Below are positions 32,671 through 41,755 of a DNA stretch of 64,000 bases, in pieces. A model generated the notes under the pieces. It saw nothing but the letters and a program-made list of their open reading frames with translations. It ran no database searches and was not told the origin of the DNA. Positions within the stretch are counted from its first letter, which is position 1; each line of letters opens with the position of its first letter. The translations under genes and the position numbers were made by a program. The DNA comes from Nostoc sp. TCL26-01 (lineage in GTDB: Bacteria; Cyanobacteriota; Cyanobacteriia; Cyanobacteriales; Nostocaceae), in the NCBI RefSeq assembly GCF_013393945.1, contig NZ_CP040297.1, forward strand, positions 1,690,804 through 1,754,803, in the 5' to 3' direction.

Positions 32671-34239
32671 CTAATTACCACTACCCAAAAGAAATAAACT
32701 GAGTAGAGTGCCACTATTCCAAAGGCTATGGAGCAGCATTGGTGCGAGTAGGTTGCGCGATCGCGTGTATACTACCCCTAAAACGATCCCCAAAGCTGTA
32801 AGCGGGAGAATTTCTGATAAACTCAGGTGAGCCACAGCAAACAAAATCGCACTCAGAAGAATTGATCCCCAAACTGGTAGGTAGCGAGTTAGAGAGGGTA
32901 ACAAAAAACCCCGAAAGAGTAATTCTTCAAAAATGGGGGCAGCGATCGCAGCTGTCACATAAAATATCCCCAAGGCGACAAAATCTTGACTTTCCAGTGC
33001 TAGTTGCAATAAAGGATTACTACCACCTCTTCCTTGCCATAGCTGTTGATTAATTAAGGAAACTATTACAACTATCGGTAAAGCTGCACAATAACCACCT
33101 AATCCCCACAAAAACCAACTATCCCGCAGACGGAAGCGAAACCAAAATTCTGATAATGGCAAGAAGCGCTTAATGGAAATATATAAGACTGACAATGCAC
33201 CCGATGCGACTAATAGGTAACTAATCAAGACATAAACAGCCTGAAGTCTTACACCCACAATAGGACGAGGAATAGGAAGCAGTAACAGCAAAGCGGGAAC
33301 AAAAATTTGCCCCATGAAGAAAAAGCCAAAGACCAAAACTTGTAAAATAGTTTCCACATCCCAAGGTGTTGACCAAGTGACATCAGCATTTTGAGACAAT
33401 AAAGCAGCTTTTCCTTTCAACAAGCGTTGAGCGATGAGGAAAATTAACAATATCATCCCCACCAAAGCTGTCAAGCTAGGAACAGTAGCAATGACCGCTA
33501 ACTTAAACACAGCTTGAGATGCTGCTGCTTGTTGTACAGATTGCAATTGTGTTAAAGCGTCTTGGCGTTGCTGGAGTTGGTATAACTTCACCAAAGCTGT
33601 GGAACGAAACCAACCATCTAAATTCTGTTGAATCAATTGTTGCGCATTGGGGAAAAGACGGGCGGGTTCACTCCACAGCCCACTTAAGACAGCAGCAGTT
33701 TGCTCAACTTCTGTGCTAGAGTCTGGTGTCTGTGCTTTTTGTAATTGCTGCCAAGTTTGCAGTGCTGTATCTCTTTTCCCTTGCTGCGCTTGTAAAATAC
33801 CTAGCTGTAAGCCTAGTTCATCTGAGAATTTTTGCAGTTGTTGAAGAGACTGCTGCAACTGCGTTTCTTGGTTGGTACGAGCAGGAAGTGCGTCAGTTAA
33901 TGGTTGAGAGGGGGCAGGATTTTCTGGTTCAGCACGCAGTTGTGTCAGTTGATTTTGAGTTTTGGTTAAATTAGTTTGTACAGATTGCAGCGCTTGTGTA
34001 TATTCCTTGGTAGCATTTTCTAGAGGTTTTTCTCCCAGTATGGCTTCTCGAATTACCTGAGAACTATCATCACTGCTATCGTCTGGTTGCCAAGCTTGTG
34101 CTTGTAAGACGATATTAGTTTGGTACAATTCCAAGCGACTTTGAAACTGTGGTTCTTGCAAACTACTAAATAACGACGAAGCTGCTAGAAAAACTGCTAT
34201 CGGTGTTAGTACAAAAAATAAAACCAACCGCTTAATTGT
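32671..34239 (-). CDS. CPBP family intramembrane metalloprotease with N-terminal helical region
   Basis: The C-terminal half (about 260-522) has eight or so membrane segments and the Abi/CAAX-protease motifs: FEELLFRGFLLPSL (E-E-x-x-x-R), AVAHLSL and LHSLWNSG, which supply the metal ligands. The N-terminal half has one membrane anchor (KRLVLFFVLTPIAVFL), then a long Gln-rich coiled-coil region (about 60-200) before a second helix. The ATG at 34239 is chosen because GGGGGACAG lies just upstream; the 69-base upstream extension looks non-coding. CPBP proteases act in peptide maturation and prenyl-protein processing; the substrate here is unknown. Confidence 0.85.
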   Translation of the reverse strand, partial: TIKRLVLFFVLTPIAVFLAASSLFSSLQEPQFQSRLELYQTNIVLQAQAWQPDDSSDDSSQVIREAILGEKPLENATKEYTQALQSVQTNLTKTQNQLTQLRAEPENPAPSQPLTDALPARTNQETQLQQSLQQLQKFSDELGLQLGILQAQQGKRDTALQTWQQLQKAQTPDSSTEVEQTAAVLSGLWSEPARLFPNAQQLIQQNLDGWFRSTALVKLYQLQQRQDALTQLQSVQQAAASQAVFKLAVIATVPSLTALVGMILLIFLIAQRLLKGKAALLSQNADVTWSTPWDVETILQVLVFGFFFMGQIFVPALLLLLPIPRPIVGVRLQAVYVLISYLLVASGALSVLYISIKRFLPLSEFWFRFRLRDSWFLWGLGGYCAALPIVVIVSLINQQLWQGRGGSNPLLQLALESQDFVALGIFYVTAAIAAPIFEELLFRGFLLPSLTRYLPVWGSILLSAILFAVAHLSLSEILPLTALGIVLGVVYTRSRNLLAPMLLHSLWNSGTLLSLFLLGSGN

Positions 34240-34355
34240 CATCTGTCCCCCTGTGACGAACCCGTGGAGAGTTGATCCCCCTTGGGAATTATCGCAAGAA
34301 AAAGTCATAGGTGGATAGATATGATCAAGATTGTGAGTTGGCGATCGCTCGTACT

Positions 34356-34487
34356 ATGTTAAATTACAACCCGTTACACTGCTTACCTTCCGCCGAGGAT
34401 CTACCAGATTCTGACGATGAACCTGTGGATAATGAACTACAAGATTTAATTCCCAGTTTGCTCAAAGCCATCTTAGCTTGGATATAA
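34356..34487 (+). pseudogene. N-terminal remnant of a Uma2-family gene
   Basis: Forty-three codons (MLNYNPLHCLPSAEDLPDSD, then PVDNELQDLIPSLLKAILAW) end in a stop. The pattern LPSAEDLPDSDDEPVDNELQ is the conserved N-terminal motif of many cyanobacterial Uma2 proteins, which normally continue for 150-200 residues. The rest is absent, since the sequence runs straight into the 3' end of the pentapeptide gene at 34494. It is therefore a decayed fragment. Confidence 0.65.
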
Positions 34488-34493
34488 CTATAG

Positions 34494-35000
34494 TCACTTA
34501 CAGCCCAAACTCTCCCGCGTAGCTACACCAGTTACCGGATTAATTCCCTCAGCTTTTTCACACAATAAAGAGACTTGATAGCGATCAATTAAAGCGTCGG
34601 TAAAATCAGCACCTGTAATGTCAGCATCATAGAAACGACTCCGGGTTAAAGTTGCTTGTGTGAAATTAGCATTCTTTAAGTTTGCCCCATCTAGGGTAGC
34701 TCGATCTACTAAAGCCCCAGTTAAATTTGCCCCTGCTAAATTAGCTTTTAATAAAACGCCTTTAGTGAGGATAGCGTTAGTTAAATTCGCCCCTTGGAAA
34801 TTTGTCCCGCGCATTTCCGCCGCGACAAAAGTTCCACCAGTCAAATCAGCGTTAGCAAAGTCCCGATTTTCGAGATTTATATTACTGTAGTTGATTGTAT
34901 TAACTTGAGCCAAAGCTGGCTGAGGATTAATAATTACCCAAAACCACGCTAGGATGACAATGGCAATTAAACTAACTAATTTATCAAAAATCTTTTTCAT
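34494..35000 (-). CDS. Secreted/lumenal pentapeptide-repeat protein
   Basis: The ATG at 35000 is chosen, since a signal peptide (MKKIFDKLVSLIAIVILAWF ... PALAQ) follows directly; the frame extends 16 codons upstream without support. Mature residues contain tandem A(D/N)LXX repeats (FANADLTGGTF, NFQGANLTNAIL, LANLTGALVDRA, NANFTQATLTRSR), which fold into a right-handed square helix. The last part is a short non-repeat end with a Cys pair (CEKAEGI; LGCK). It should be exported to the lumen or periplasm. Function of such lumenal pentapeptide proteins is unknown. Confidence 0.85.
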   Translation of the reverse strand: MKKIFDKLVSLIAIVILAWFWVIINPQPALAQVNTINYSNINLENRDFANADLTGGTFVAAEMRGTNFQGANLTNAILTKGVLLKANLAGANLTGALVDRATLDGANLKNANFTQATLTRSRFYDADITGADFTDALIDRYQVSLLCEKAEGINPVTGVATRESLGCK

Positions 35001-35084
35001 CAGCTTACCAAATGTACTAATAGTCAAAAGCCAACAGTCAAATGTCAAAAAAATGACTAATGACTATTGACTAATGACTATTGA

Positions 35085-36572
35085 CTATTTCCAATCTTTC
35101 CCAATTCTAATAGTTAGGTCAGATTCTAGCTCCCCTGTAGATTTAGATTCAACTATGCCTAGCCCTAATAATTTTTGTAGGTTAACGCCTGCTTGGCGAT
35201 CGCCTTTTTGGATAATAATTTGGGTTTGACGTTGAGTATCAGGCCAATCTGGGGCGGTGTAAATATTTGTAAAGCCTTTCTTTTTCAAGTAAGCAATAAC
35301 TTTTTCCGTTAGCTGGGGTTGATTGGAAGCATTTTGAATAGCAATTTTGAGTTGAGAAACTGGTCGAGAATCTTGTTTTAGACCAGGTACATCTACCCCA
35401 ACATAGTTGTTTAATAGATTTTGTTGTCCGGTCATATTCAGCCAATAGCTATTTGGGTCTTTACTAAACTTGCTGAATGTTCCCGGTAACATGGTCATTT
35501 GGAAATTATCCCGTTCTACATTGACGGAAAAATTCACCAAAGCCATCATTTCTTCTGTCTTCAAATTTGTATCAAAATATTTCCGCATCAAGCGGGTTAA
35601 TTGAGGCAATCTGGGTAAGACTGTCGGACTATTAAGCCGTTGCAGCAAGGCGGAGACTAAAGCTTGTTGTCGTTGTACTCTTGGTAGATCCCCTAACCCT
35701 TCTTCCCGGAACCGGGCAAATAGTTCTGCCTGTTCACCGTTGAGGTTTTGCCAGCCATTAACTAGACTGACTGTTGACCGATGACTGAGGTCTTGATATG
35801 CCATTGCTTGCGGGACAAAAACCTCCACTCCACCCAACTGATCAACTAATTGCTTTAAGCCACTAGTGGAAATACGGATGTAGCGGTCAATGCGAGCATT
35901 GTTTAAGGTACGGCTGACTACCCTAGCTGCCAATACTGGCCCGCCTTGGGTGTTGGCTTCAGATACCTTGGTTAATCCCTTTTCGGGGATGGCAATCATA
36001 GTGTCTCTGGGAATTGACAGCACCCGGATGGTTTTATTTTCAGGGTTGAGTCTTACCAGCAGCATAGTGTCGCTAGTGCCAGAAAAACTTTCTGGTGAAC
36101 CATCAACAGCGCCTTTGACTGGCTCAATGCCCATGATGAGAATATTCATCGGCTTGGATAGCTGATACTGGGAAATCTTGCTCCACAGTTCTCCAGGTAA
36201 GGGCATTTTCTGCTCACCTTGCCCAGCCATCCCTAATTCTTCGTCGGTGCGGTCTAAATTACTCCATAGAGGAGTCCACAGCGCCAAGGTGGAGACTAAT
36301 AGCCCCGATAGGACGATGCCTAAAACCACTGTCAAAATCCACAGTAGCCAGCGAGGCATAGATAAACCCAAACGTTCGTAAAGCTCGTTGGGAATTATGC
36401 TGACAGACTCCACCACATTGCGAGAAGCGTTGGCTGTCTCCTGAGTTTGTGTCTCTAGTTCTGCGGACTGATTATCTACCCGTTGAATTTGGGAAGCCCC
36501 TACTTCTAAATTTAGATCCGGTATCTGTTGCGGTGCGACCTGATTTTCTGACCATTGAAACTGTTTTATCAC
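35085..36572 (-). CDS. LytR-CpsA-Psr (LCP) family cell-envelope ligase
   Basis: The 495-residue protein has a 75-residue cytoplasmic region, one membrane segment (about 76-100), then an LCP domain (about 140-310; MNILIMGIEP, TSDTMLLVRLNPENKTIRVLSIPRDTM, and RARFRE-like LFARFREEGLGDLPRVQRQQ). A C-terminal LytR_C domain follows (about 385-490, KIAIQNASNQPQLTEKV). LCP enzymes attach polyprenyl-linked glycans to the cell wall. The Arg and Asp residues of the lipid-phosphate site are present in the DTMLLVR and PRDT motifs. It diverges from manC, which makes GDP-mannose for exopolysaccharide, a fitting neighbour. Confidence 0.9.
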   Translation of the reverse strand: MIKQFQWSENQVAPQQIPDLNLEVGASQIQRVDNQSAELETQTQETANASRNVVESVSIIPNELYERLGLSMPRWLLWILTVVLGIVLSGLLVSTLALWTPLWSNLDRTDEELGMAGQGEQKMPLPGELWSKISQYQLSKPMNILIMGIEPVKGAVDGSPESFSGTSDTMLLVRLNPENKTIRVLSIPRDTMIAIPEKGLTKVSEANTQGGPVLAARVVSRTLNNARIDRYIRISTSGLKQLVDQLGGVEVFVPQAMAYQDLSHRSTVSLVNGWQNLNGEQAELFARFREEGLGDLPRVQRQQALVSALLQRLNSPTVLPRLPQLTRLMRKYFDTNLKTEEMMALVNFSVNVERDNFQMTMLPGTFSKFSKDPNSYWLNMTGQQNLLNNYVGVDVPGLKQDSRPVSQLKIAIQNASNQPQLTEKVIAYLKKKGFTNIYTAPDWPDTQRQTQIIIQKGDRQAGVNLQKLLGLGIVESKSTGELESDLTIRIGKDWK

Positions 36573-36688
36573 AATTATCTCCCCACTCGAACCACTCCCT
36601 AAAAGTTATGTTAATGCAAGCTACCAATCTTGCCAGTGTAAGACCGCACTGTACACTTGAAATGTTCTACCGTAGGTGTGATGACAAC

Positions 36689-37753
36689 ATGAGTAGTTCA
36701 TTGTTCCCAGTTATCCTGGCAGGTGGTAAAGGTGAACGTTTTTGGCCTCTCAGCCGCCAAGATCGACCCAAACAATTTTTAAGTCTTGATGGTAGCTCTA
36801 GAAGTTTATTGCAATCAACCGCCGAGCGACTAATTACATTCGCTGGAGGTTGGAATGACCTATGGGTAATCACCTCTAATCAGTTAGGTCAAGGAGTGCA
36901 ACAACAATTACCCGATTTACCATCGCCAAATTTGTTGATTGAACCGCAGGGGAGAGACACCGCCGCCGCCGTTGCTTGGACAAGTCTGGAAATTCAAAAG
37001 CGTTATGGAGATGACGCGATTATCGGCTTTTTTCCCTCTGACCACTGGATAGCTGATTTAGAGGCGTTTGAACGCACTTTAGACGCGGCTAGCCAATTAG
37101 CGGCAAATACAGCTGCAATTGTCACTTTGGGGATCAAACCTAGCTTTCCATCAACCGGTTACGGCTACATTGAGCAAGGCGAAAAATTTGGTAGCTTTAA
37201 TGAGTTGCCAGCTTATCACGTCAACCGCTTTACTGAAAAGCCCAACCGCGAAATAGCGGAAACTTTTCTATCTACAGGACGATTTAGCTGGAATAGCGGT
37301 ATGTTTGTCTTCCGGGCAGGAGTTGTTCTAGAAGAACTATATGCCCATGCACCAGAAATCATCGAACCATTAGTTAAACATGGGGTTGACATTTATCCCC
37401 AGTTACCTAAAAAAAGTATAGACTACGCCCTCATGGAAAGGACTAATCTAGCATATGTTTTACCAGCAGAATTTGGGTGGGATGATTTAGGCGATTGGAA
37501 TGCGATCGAGCGTTTATTAAAAAAACCAGATGCTGCCAATGTGGAATTAGCAACCCACGTAGGTTTAGATACACAAGGGGCAATTGTTTATGCTACTAAT
37601 CCAGAGGATGTAATTGTTACTATTGGTTTAGAGGATGTGGTAATTGTGCGCGATCGCAATGTCACCCTGATCGTTAATAAAGAACGTACCCAAGAAATCA
37701 AGCAAGTCCTCAAAACCCTGCAAAGCGATCCCCGATTTAATCACCTACTATAA
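36689..37753 (+). CDS. manC: Mannose-1-phosphate guanylyltransferase
   Basis: Makes GDP-mannose from GTP and mannose-1-phosphate. The start at 36689 (354 residues) places the nucleotidyltransferase motif FPVILAGGKGERFWPLSRQD at residues 6-25, as in the family. Further hallmarks are FPSDHWIAD (about 110-118), TGYGYIEQG (about 155), FTEKPNREIAE (about 178) and FSWNSGMFVFRA (about 200). A frame open to 36449 would overlap the divergent LCP gene. It lacks the C-terminal phosphomannose-isomerase (cupin) domain of the bifunctional enzyme. Divergent from the LCP gene across about 116 bp. Confidence 0.92.
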   Translation: MSSSLFPVILAGGKGERFWPLSRQDRPKQFLSLDGSSRSLLQSTAERLITFAGGWNDLWVITSNQLGQGVQQQLPDLPSPNLLIEPQGRDTAAAVAWTSLEIQKRYGDDAIIGFFPSDHWIADLEAFERTLDAASQLAANTAAIVTLGIKPSFPSTGYGYIEQGEKFGSFNELPAYHVNRFTEKPNREIAETFLSTGRFSWNSGMFVFRAGVVLEELYAHAPEIIEPLVKHGVDIYPQLPKKSIDYALMERTNLAYVLPAEFGWDDLGDWNAIERLLKKPDAANVELATHVGLDTQGAIVYATNPEDVIVTIGLEDVVIVRDRNVTLIVNKERTQEIKQVLKTLQSDPRFNHLL

Positions 37754-37756
37754 CTG

Positions 37757-37805
37757 TTAACTTTAATAGTTAAAACCCTTGGCAGAGGCTAAAAAGCGGC
37801 TTTTT
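37757..37805 (+). terminator. Possible terminator after manC
   Basis: Stem TTAACT-TTAAT-AGTTAA is followed by AAAAAGC-G-GCTTTTT and CTATT. The second stem has a T-run on its 3' side, as in rho-independent terminators, but its loop is very small. Confidence 0.4.
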
Positions 37806-37827
37806 CTATTATAACTCTAGCAGAAAG

Positions 37828-37941
37828 GCAAGAGGACAAGGGGACAAGGGGACAAGGAGAAAAGGAGACAAATTTTTATTCTTTCCCCCCATCCCCCCCA
37901 TCCCCCCCTCTCCCCCATCCCCCCTCTCCCCACCTCCAACA
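37828..37941. repeat. GGGGACAA tandem repeat and polypyrimidine tract
   Basis: GGGGACAA units (about 37835-37860) are followed by a C-rich tract of CCCCCATC/CCCCTCTC units that runs to the start codon of the next gene at 37942. No ribosome binding site can be seen in it. Confidence 0.65.
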
Positions 37942-39585
37942 ATGTTCCTCACCCAAACTGTCCCCCGTCAAAGAGAAATTATTGAAGTTTTCCTCCGCAA
38001 TGGTTGGGATTATATGCGGCGGCTACTCACAGGTGGTAAAGCTGATGAACCCCAGTTACCTACACCGGCGGTCTTAAAAAATATCCTGATAGATTTAGGG
38101 CCTGTTTATGTGAAACTCGGTCAGTTGATGTCTACCCGTCCTGATTTACTCAGCGCAGCTTATATTGAGGAACTTTCTACACTCCAAGATGAAGTTCCGC
38201 CTGTACCGTGGGCAGAAATTGAAATTGTCATTCGTAAACAGCTAAAACGCCCTCTGGAAGAAACTTTTAGCCGAGTCAATCCTGTACCTGTAGCGGCGGG
38301 ATCAATTGCTCAAATTCATCGTGCCACATTAATGGATGGTCGGGAAGTGGCGATGAAGGTGCAAAGACCGGGGATCGATACAACAATCGCTCAAGATATT
38401 GCTTTAATTCAAGGGATTGCCGATTTGGTGGCGCGTACCGATTTTGGGCAAAATTATGAAATCAAATCTATTGCAGAAGAATTCACTAAAGCTTTAGAAG
38501 CTGAATTAGACTTTACACGAGAAGCGACATTTACCGACCAACTGCGGCGGAATTTGTCACGTAGTCGCTGGTTTGATCCCACTCAACTGGTAGTGGCAGA
38601 GATTTACTGGCAATTGACGACTCAAAAGTTACTGGTGATGGAATGGTTAGATGGAATGCCTATACTGTCAGCAAGTTTGATTAGTAACAATGGTAAAGAT
38701 CCGGTAGCCGAACGTAAAGCCGTGACGACGTTGTTATTTCGGGCTTTTTTCCAGCAGTTATATGTTGATGGCTTTTTTCATGCTGATCCCCATCCGGGCA
38801 ATATCTTTTATCTCAACGATGGTCGTGTTGCCCTATTAGATTGTGGCATGGTGGGGAGACTTGATCCCCGGACTCAACAGATATTAACAGAAATGCTGTT
38901 GGCGATCGTAGATTTGGATGCGGGGAGATGCGCCCAATTAACTTTGCAACTAGCAGATTCTGCTCAACCAGTGATTTTATCTCGTTTAGAGAATGACTAT
39001 GACCGGATGCTCCGGAAGTATCATAATGTCAGCTTGACAGAGATGAATTTTAGTCAAGTATTTTATGAAATCTTACAAGTTGCCCGGAATAATAAAATTC
39101 GCCTCCCCAGCAATATGGGCTTGTACGCGAAAACTATAGCGAACTTGGAAGGGGTAGCCCAGACATTTAACCCAGAGGTAAATTTATTTGACGAAATTCA
39201 ACCATTAATTACAGATTTGTTTCGACGGCAACTGTTGGGGGATAATCCAGTGCGATCGCTCCTCAGAACAGCCCTAGATATTAAGAGTCTGTCTTTACAA
39301 TCTCCCCGGCAAATCGAACTGCTATTAGATAGGGTGACATCAGAAACCCTACGCTGGAATCTCTCACTACATGGTTTAGATGGTGTGCGGCGGACAATGG
39401 ACGATGCTGCTAACCGCTTGTCTTTTAGTATTTTAGTGGGTTCACTGATTATGGGGGCAGCAATTATTTCTACCAAAGCTCAGACAAGTCAGTTGTCTTT
39501 TTTGAGTAGTTTTCTCTTTGCTGCCGCAAGCTTGTTGGGATTGTGGTTGATTATTAGTATATTGCGATCGGGTCGTTTGCGATAA
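37942..39585 (+). CDS. ABC1/UbiB/AarF family atypical kinase
   Basis: The 547-residue protein carries the conserved ABC1 signatures: the KxGQ motif VYVKLGQLMSTRPDLL (about 57-72), the Ala-rich loop VAAGSIAQIHRA (about 118), and the catalytic part FFHADPHPGNIFYLNDGRVALLDCGMVG (about 275-305). Two membrane segments close the protein (about 495-545). UbiB-type proteins support quinone biosynthesis and, in plastids and cyanobacteria, prenylquinone and stress functions. Several paralogues exist in a typical cyanobacterium. It starts directly after a polypyrimidine tract with no visible ribosome binding site. Confidence 0.9.
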   Translation: MFLTQTVPRQREIIEVFLRNGWDYMRRLLTGGKADEPQLPTPAVLKNILIDLGPVYVKLGQLMSTRPDLLSAAYIEELSTLQDEVPPVPWAEIEIVIRKQLKRPLEETFSRVNPVPVAAGSIAQIHRATLMDGREVAMKVQRPGIDTTIAQDIALIQGIADLVARTDFGQNYEIKSIAEEFTKALEAELDFTREATFTDQLRRNLSRSRWFDPTQLVVAEIYWQLTTQKLLVMEWLDGMPILSASLISNNGKDPVAERKAVTTLLFRAFFQQLYVDGFFHADPHPGNIFYLNDGRVALLDCGMVGRLDPRTQQILTEMLLAIVDLDAGRCAQLTLQLADSAQPVILSRLENDYDRMLRKYHNVSLTEMNFSQVFYEILQVARNNKIRLPSNMGLYAKTIANLEGVAQTFNPEVNLFDEIQPLITDLFRRQLLGDNPVRSLLRTALDIKSLSLQSPRQIELLLDRVTSETLRWNLSLHGLDGVRRTMDDAANRLSFSILVGSLIMGAAIISTKAQTSQLSFLSSFLFAAASLLGLWLIISILRSGRLR

Positions 39586-39603
39586 ACCAGATGTCTTCAT
39601 ACT

Positions 39604-39671
39604 ATACTCTTTGTGACTCTGTGCCTCTGTGGTAAGAACTACCTTTAAACCACAAAGTCATAAAGAGACAA
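39604..39671. repeat. ACTCTTTGTGACTCTGTG inverted-repeat element
   Basis: ACTCTTTGTGACTCTGTG and the later CACAAAGTCATAAAGAGA form imperfect inverted arms. It is related to the element at 6969-7030 (CTCTGTG...CCGTGGT / ACCACAAAG). It sits between the UbiB-like gene and the ABC-2 ATPase gene. Confidence 0.55.
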
Positions 39672-39702
39672 AGTTTATTGGTGGTTTTAATTTCAAAAAT
39701 AT

Positions 39703-40683
39703 ATGTCAATTATTATTGCCGAGAATCTGAGTAAATCTTATCCGGTAGCAATAAAAGAACCGGGAATTCGTGGGACAATTAACCACTTTTTCCGCCGTAC
39801 CTACCGTTCAATTGATGCTGTAAAAGATGTTTCTTTTGCAATTGCACCTGGGGAAGTGGTGGGGTTTTTAGGGCCGAATGGTGCTGGTAAAACTACTACT
39901 TTGAAAATGCTTACAGGATTGATTCATCCTTCTGCTGGGACGGTGAAGGTAGCTGGACACGTGCCGTTTTTGCGTCAAGAGGCTTTTTTGCAAAAAATTA
40001 CCTTGGTAATGGGGCAAAAGCAACAGTTGCTATGGGACTTACCAGCTTTGGATTCTTTGAAAATTAACGCGGCTGTTTACGATATTTCTGATAAAGAATT
40101 TCACCGTCGGGTTGGGGAATTAACAGAAATGCTGGCCTTGGAAGGTAAGCTAAACCAACCAGTGCGGAAGTTATCTTTGGGTGAACGGATGAAGGCTGAA
40201 CTTTTAGCAGCACTTTTACACCGTCCTCATGTATTGTTTTTAGATGAGCCGACTTTGGGGTTAGATGTGAATGCTCAAGTGGCAGTGCGTGACTTTTTGC
40301 GTGAGTATAACCAGCGTTATCAAGCCACTGTTTTATTGACTAGTCATTACATGGCTGACATCACCGCTTTATGTGAACGGGTGCTGTTAATTCACCAAGG
40401 AAAGCTAATGTATGACGGTAGTTTAGATGGACTTTTAGAAAGTTTTGCACCTTATCGGGAAGTACATTTAGAATTAGCTGAACCTTTACCGTTAGAGAAA
40501 CTGCAATCCTATGGGGATGTGCAACTTTTAGAAGGACGATCTGTTTGTTTTATGGTGCAGCAGGAGGCTTTGACAAGGACTGTGACGAAGATGTTAACGG
40601 AATTGGAGGTGATAGATTTAACGGTGACTGAGCCGCCGGTGGAGGAGGTGATTGGTAGGGTTTTTCAGGCTGGTGTTGTGTAA
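39703..40683 (+). CDS. ABC-2 type exporter ATP-binding protein
   Basis: The 326-residue nucleotide-binding subunit has Walker A GPNGAGKTT (about 66-74), the signature LSLGERMKAELLAALLHRP (about 161-179), Walker B VLFLDEPTLGLD and the switch His in LTSHYMADI. It works with the permease encoded from 40889, in the same direction, probably as a homodimer-driven exporter. Substrates of this class (drugs, lipids, polysaccharides) cannot be deduced. A 200-bp repeat separates it from its permease. Confidence 0.9.
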   Translation: MSIIIAENLSKSYPVAIKEPGIRGTINHFFRRTYRSIDAVKDVSFAIAPGEVVGFLGPNGAGKTTTLKMLTGLIHPSAGTVKVAGHVPFLRQEAFLQKITLVMGQKQQLLWDLPALDSLKINAAVYDISDKEFHRRVGELTEMLALEGKLNQPVRKLSLGERMKAELLAALLHRPHVLFLDEPTLGLDVNAQVAVRDFLREYNQRYQATVLLTSHYMADITALCERVLLIHQGKLMYDGSLDGLLESFAPYREVHLELAEPLPLEKLQSYGDVQLLEGRSVCFMVQQEALTRTVTKMLTELEVIDLTVTEPPVEEVIGRVFQAGVV

Positions 40684-40697
40684 TTGGTGGTGTTTTT

Positions 40698-40845
40698 TTA
40701 ACGCAGCGAAAAGTTCTGTAGGAGGGTTTCCCTCCGTAGGAACGCCACTTGCTATAAGCCGGGAAACCCGTCCAAAGCAGTGGCTCAACTTTTCAAGACA
40801 GAGGGACGCGGAGGTTAGCGCGGAGGTACGCGGAGTCGCTACTAA
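40698..40845. repeat. Modular repeat AACGCAGCG ... CGCGGAG, copy 1
   Basis: Modules read AACGCAGCGAAAAGTTCTG, TAGGAGGGTTTCCCTCCGTA, GCCGGGAAACCCG, ACTTTTCAAGACAGAGG and TACGCGGAG. A shorter copy in the opposite orientation (58318-58394) shares the first, second and last modules and lacks the middle one. Confidence 0.65.
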
Positions 40846-40888
40846 ATTAGTGGAGTTATTTACTTGTTGATGGGAGAAGAAGGGGTGA

Positions 40889-41677
40889 ATGAAGAAGATT
40901 ATTAGAAAGGCTTTGACTTTGCTTTCGGTTTACTATGCTTATATGGTTGAGTATCGGGCTGAGTTGATTTTGTGGGTTTTGTCTGGTTCTTTGCCAATTA
41001 TTTTGATGGGGGTGTGGATTAAGGCGGCGCAGGGTGGGAGGTTTGGTTTATCGTCTGTGGATTTTGCTCGTTACTTTTTGACAGTTTTTATTGTTAGGCA
41101 AATCTCTGTAGTTTGGGTAATTTGGGAGTTTGAAAAGGAGGTAGTCGAAGGTAAATTATCGCCGCGATTGTTGCAACCTTTAGATCCAGTGTGGCATCAT
41201 GTTGCATCTCATCTTTCGGAAAGGGTGGCGCGTACACCTTTTGCTGTGTTGATTGTCGGGCTATTTTTTATTTTGTATCCTGAAGCTTTTTGGATACCAA
41301 GTGTAGGGCAATTATTTTTATTTACTTTGGCTGCGGCGTTAGCTTTTGTTTTGCGGTTTGTGATTCAGTACACTTTCGCTATGTTTGCCTTTTGGACAGA
41401 GAGGGCTAACGCTTTAGAAAACTTCTGGTTTTTATTTTATTTATTTTTATCTGGTTTGATTGCCCCTTTAGATGTATTTCCTCCCCAGGTAAAAGCGATC
41501 GTTTTATTTACACCTTTTCCATATTTAATTGATTTTCCGTCAAGTTTGTTAGTGGGTTTACCTGTAGATATTACACGCGGTTTCTTATCACTATTGGCTT
41601 GGATATTAATTTTTTTAGGTGTCAATCGTTTGCTATGGCGTGCGGGTTTAAAAAGGTATTCAGGAATGGGAGCGTAA
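40889..41677 (+). CDS. ABC-2 family permease (ABC2_membrane_6/DUF990 type)
   Basis: The 262-residue protein has six predicted membrane segments; the first charged turn (YMVEYRAELILWVLSG) and the last (FLGVNRLLWRAGLKRYSGMGA) are family-like. It pairs with the upstream ABC-2 ATPase. Most loci of this type carry two permease genes, but only one is visible here. The gap to the ATPase gene contains a modular repeat, so cotranscription is not assured. The exported substrate is unknown. Confidence 0.82.
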   Translation: MKKIIRKALTLLSVYYAYMVEYRAELILWVLSGSLPIILMGVWIKAAQGGRFGLSSVDFARYFLTVFIVRQISVVWVIWEFEKEVVEGKLSPRLLQPLDPVWHHVASHLSERVARTPFAVLIVGLFFILYPEAFWIPSVGQLFLFTLAAALAFVLRFVIQYTFAMFAFWTERANALENFWFLFYLFLSGLIAPLDVFPPQVKAIVLFTPFPYLIDFPSSLLVGLPVDITRGFLSLLAWILIFLGVNRLLWRAGLKRYSGMGA

Positions 41678-41683
41678 TAACAA

Positions 41684-41752
41684 TTCAAAATTCAATTACC
41701 AATTCCCAATTCCCAATTACCCATTCCCAATTACCCATTCCCAATTACCATC
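41684..41752. repeat. AATTCCC/AATTACC heptamer array
   Basis: About eight units of AATTCCC, CAATTAC and CCATTCC type lie between two convergent genes. STRR type. No unique sequence remains in the gap. Confidence 0.65.
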
Positions 41753-41755
41753 AAG

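Noticed and set aside
36449..36688. Longer N-terminus for manC
   Set aside because: It would overlap the divergent LCP gene by 124 bp, and the family motif starts directly after the ATG at 36689.
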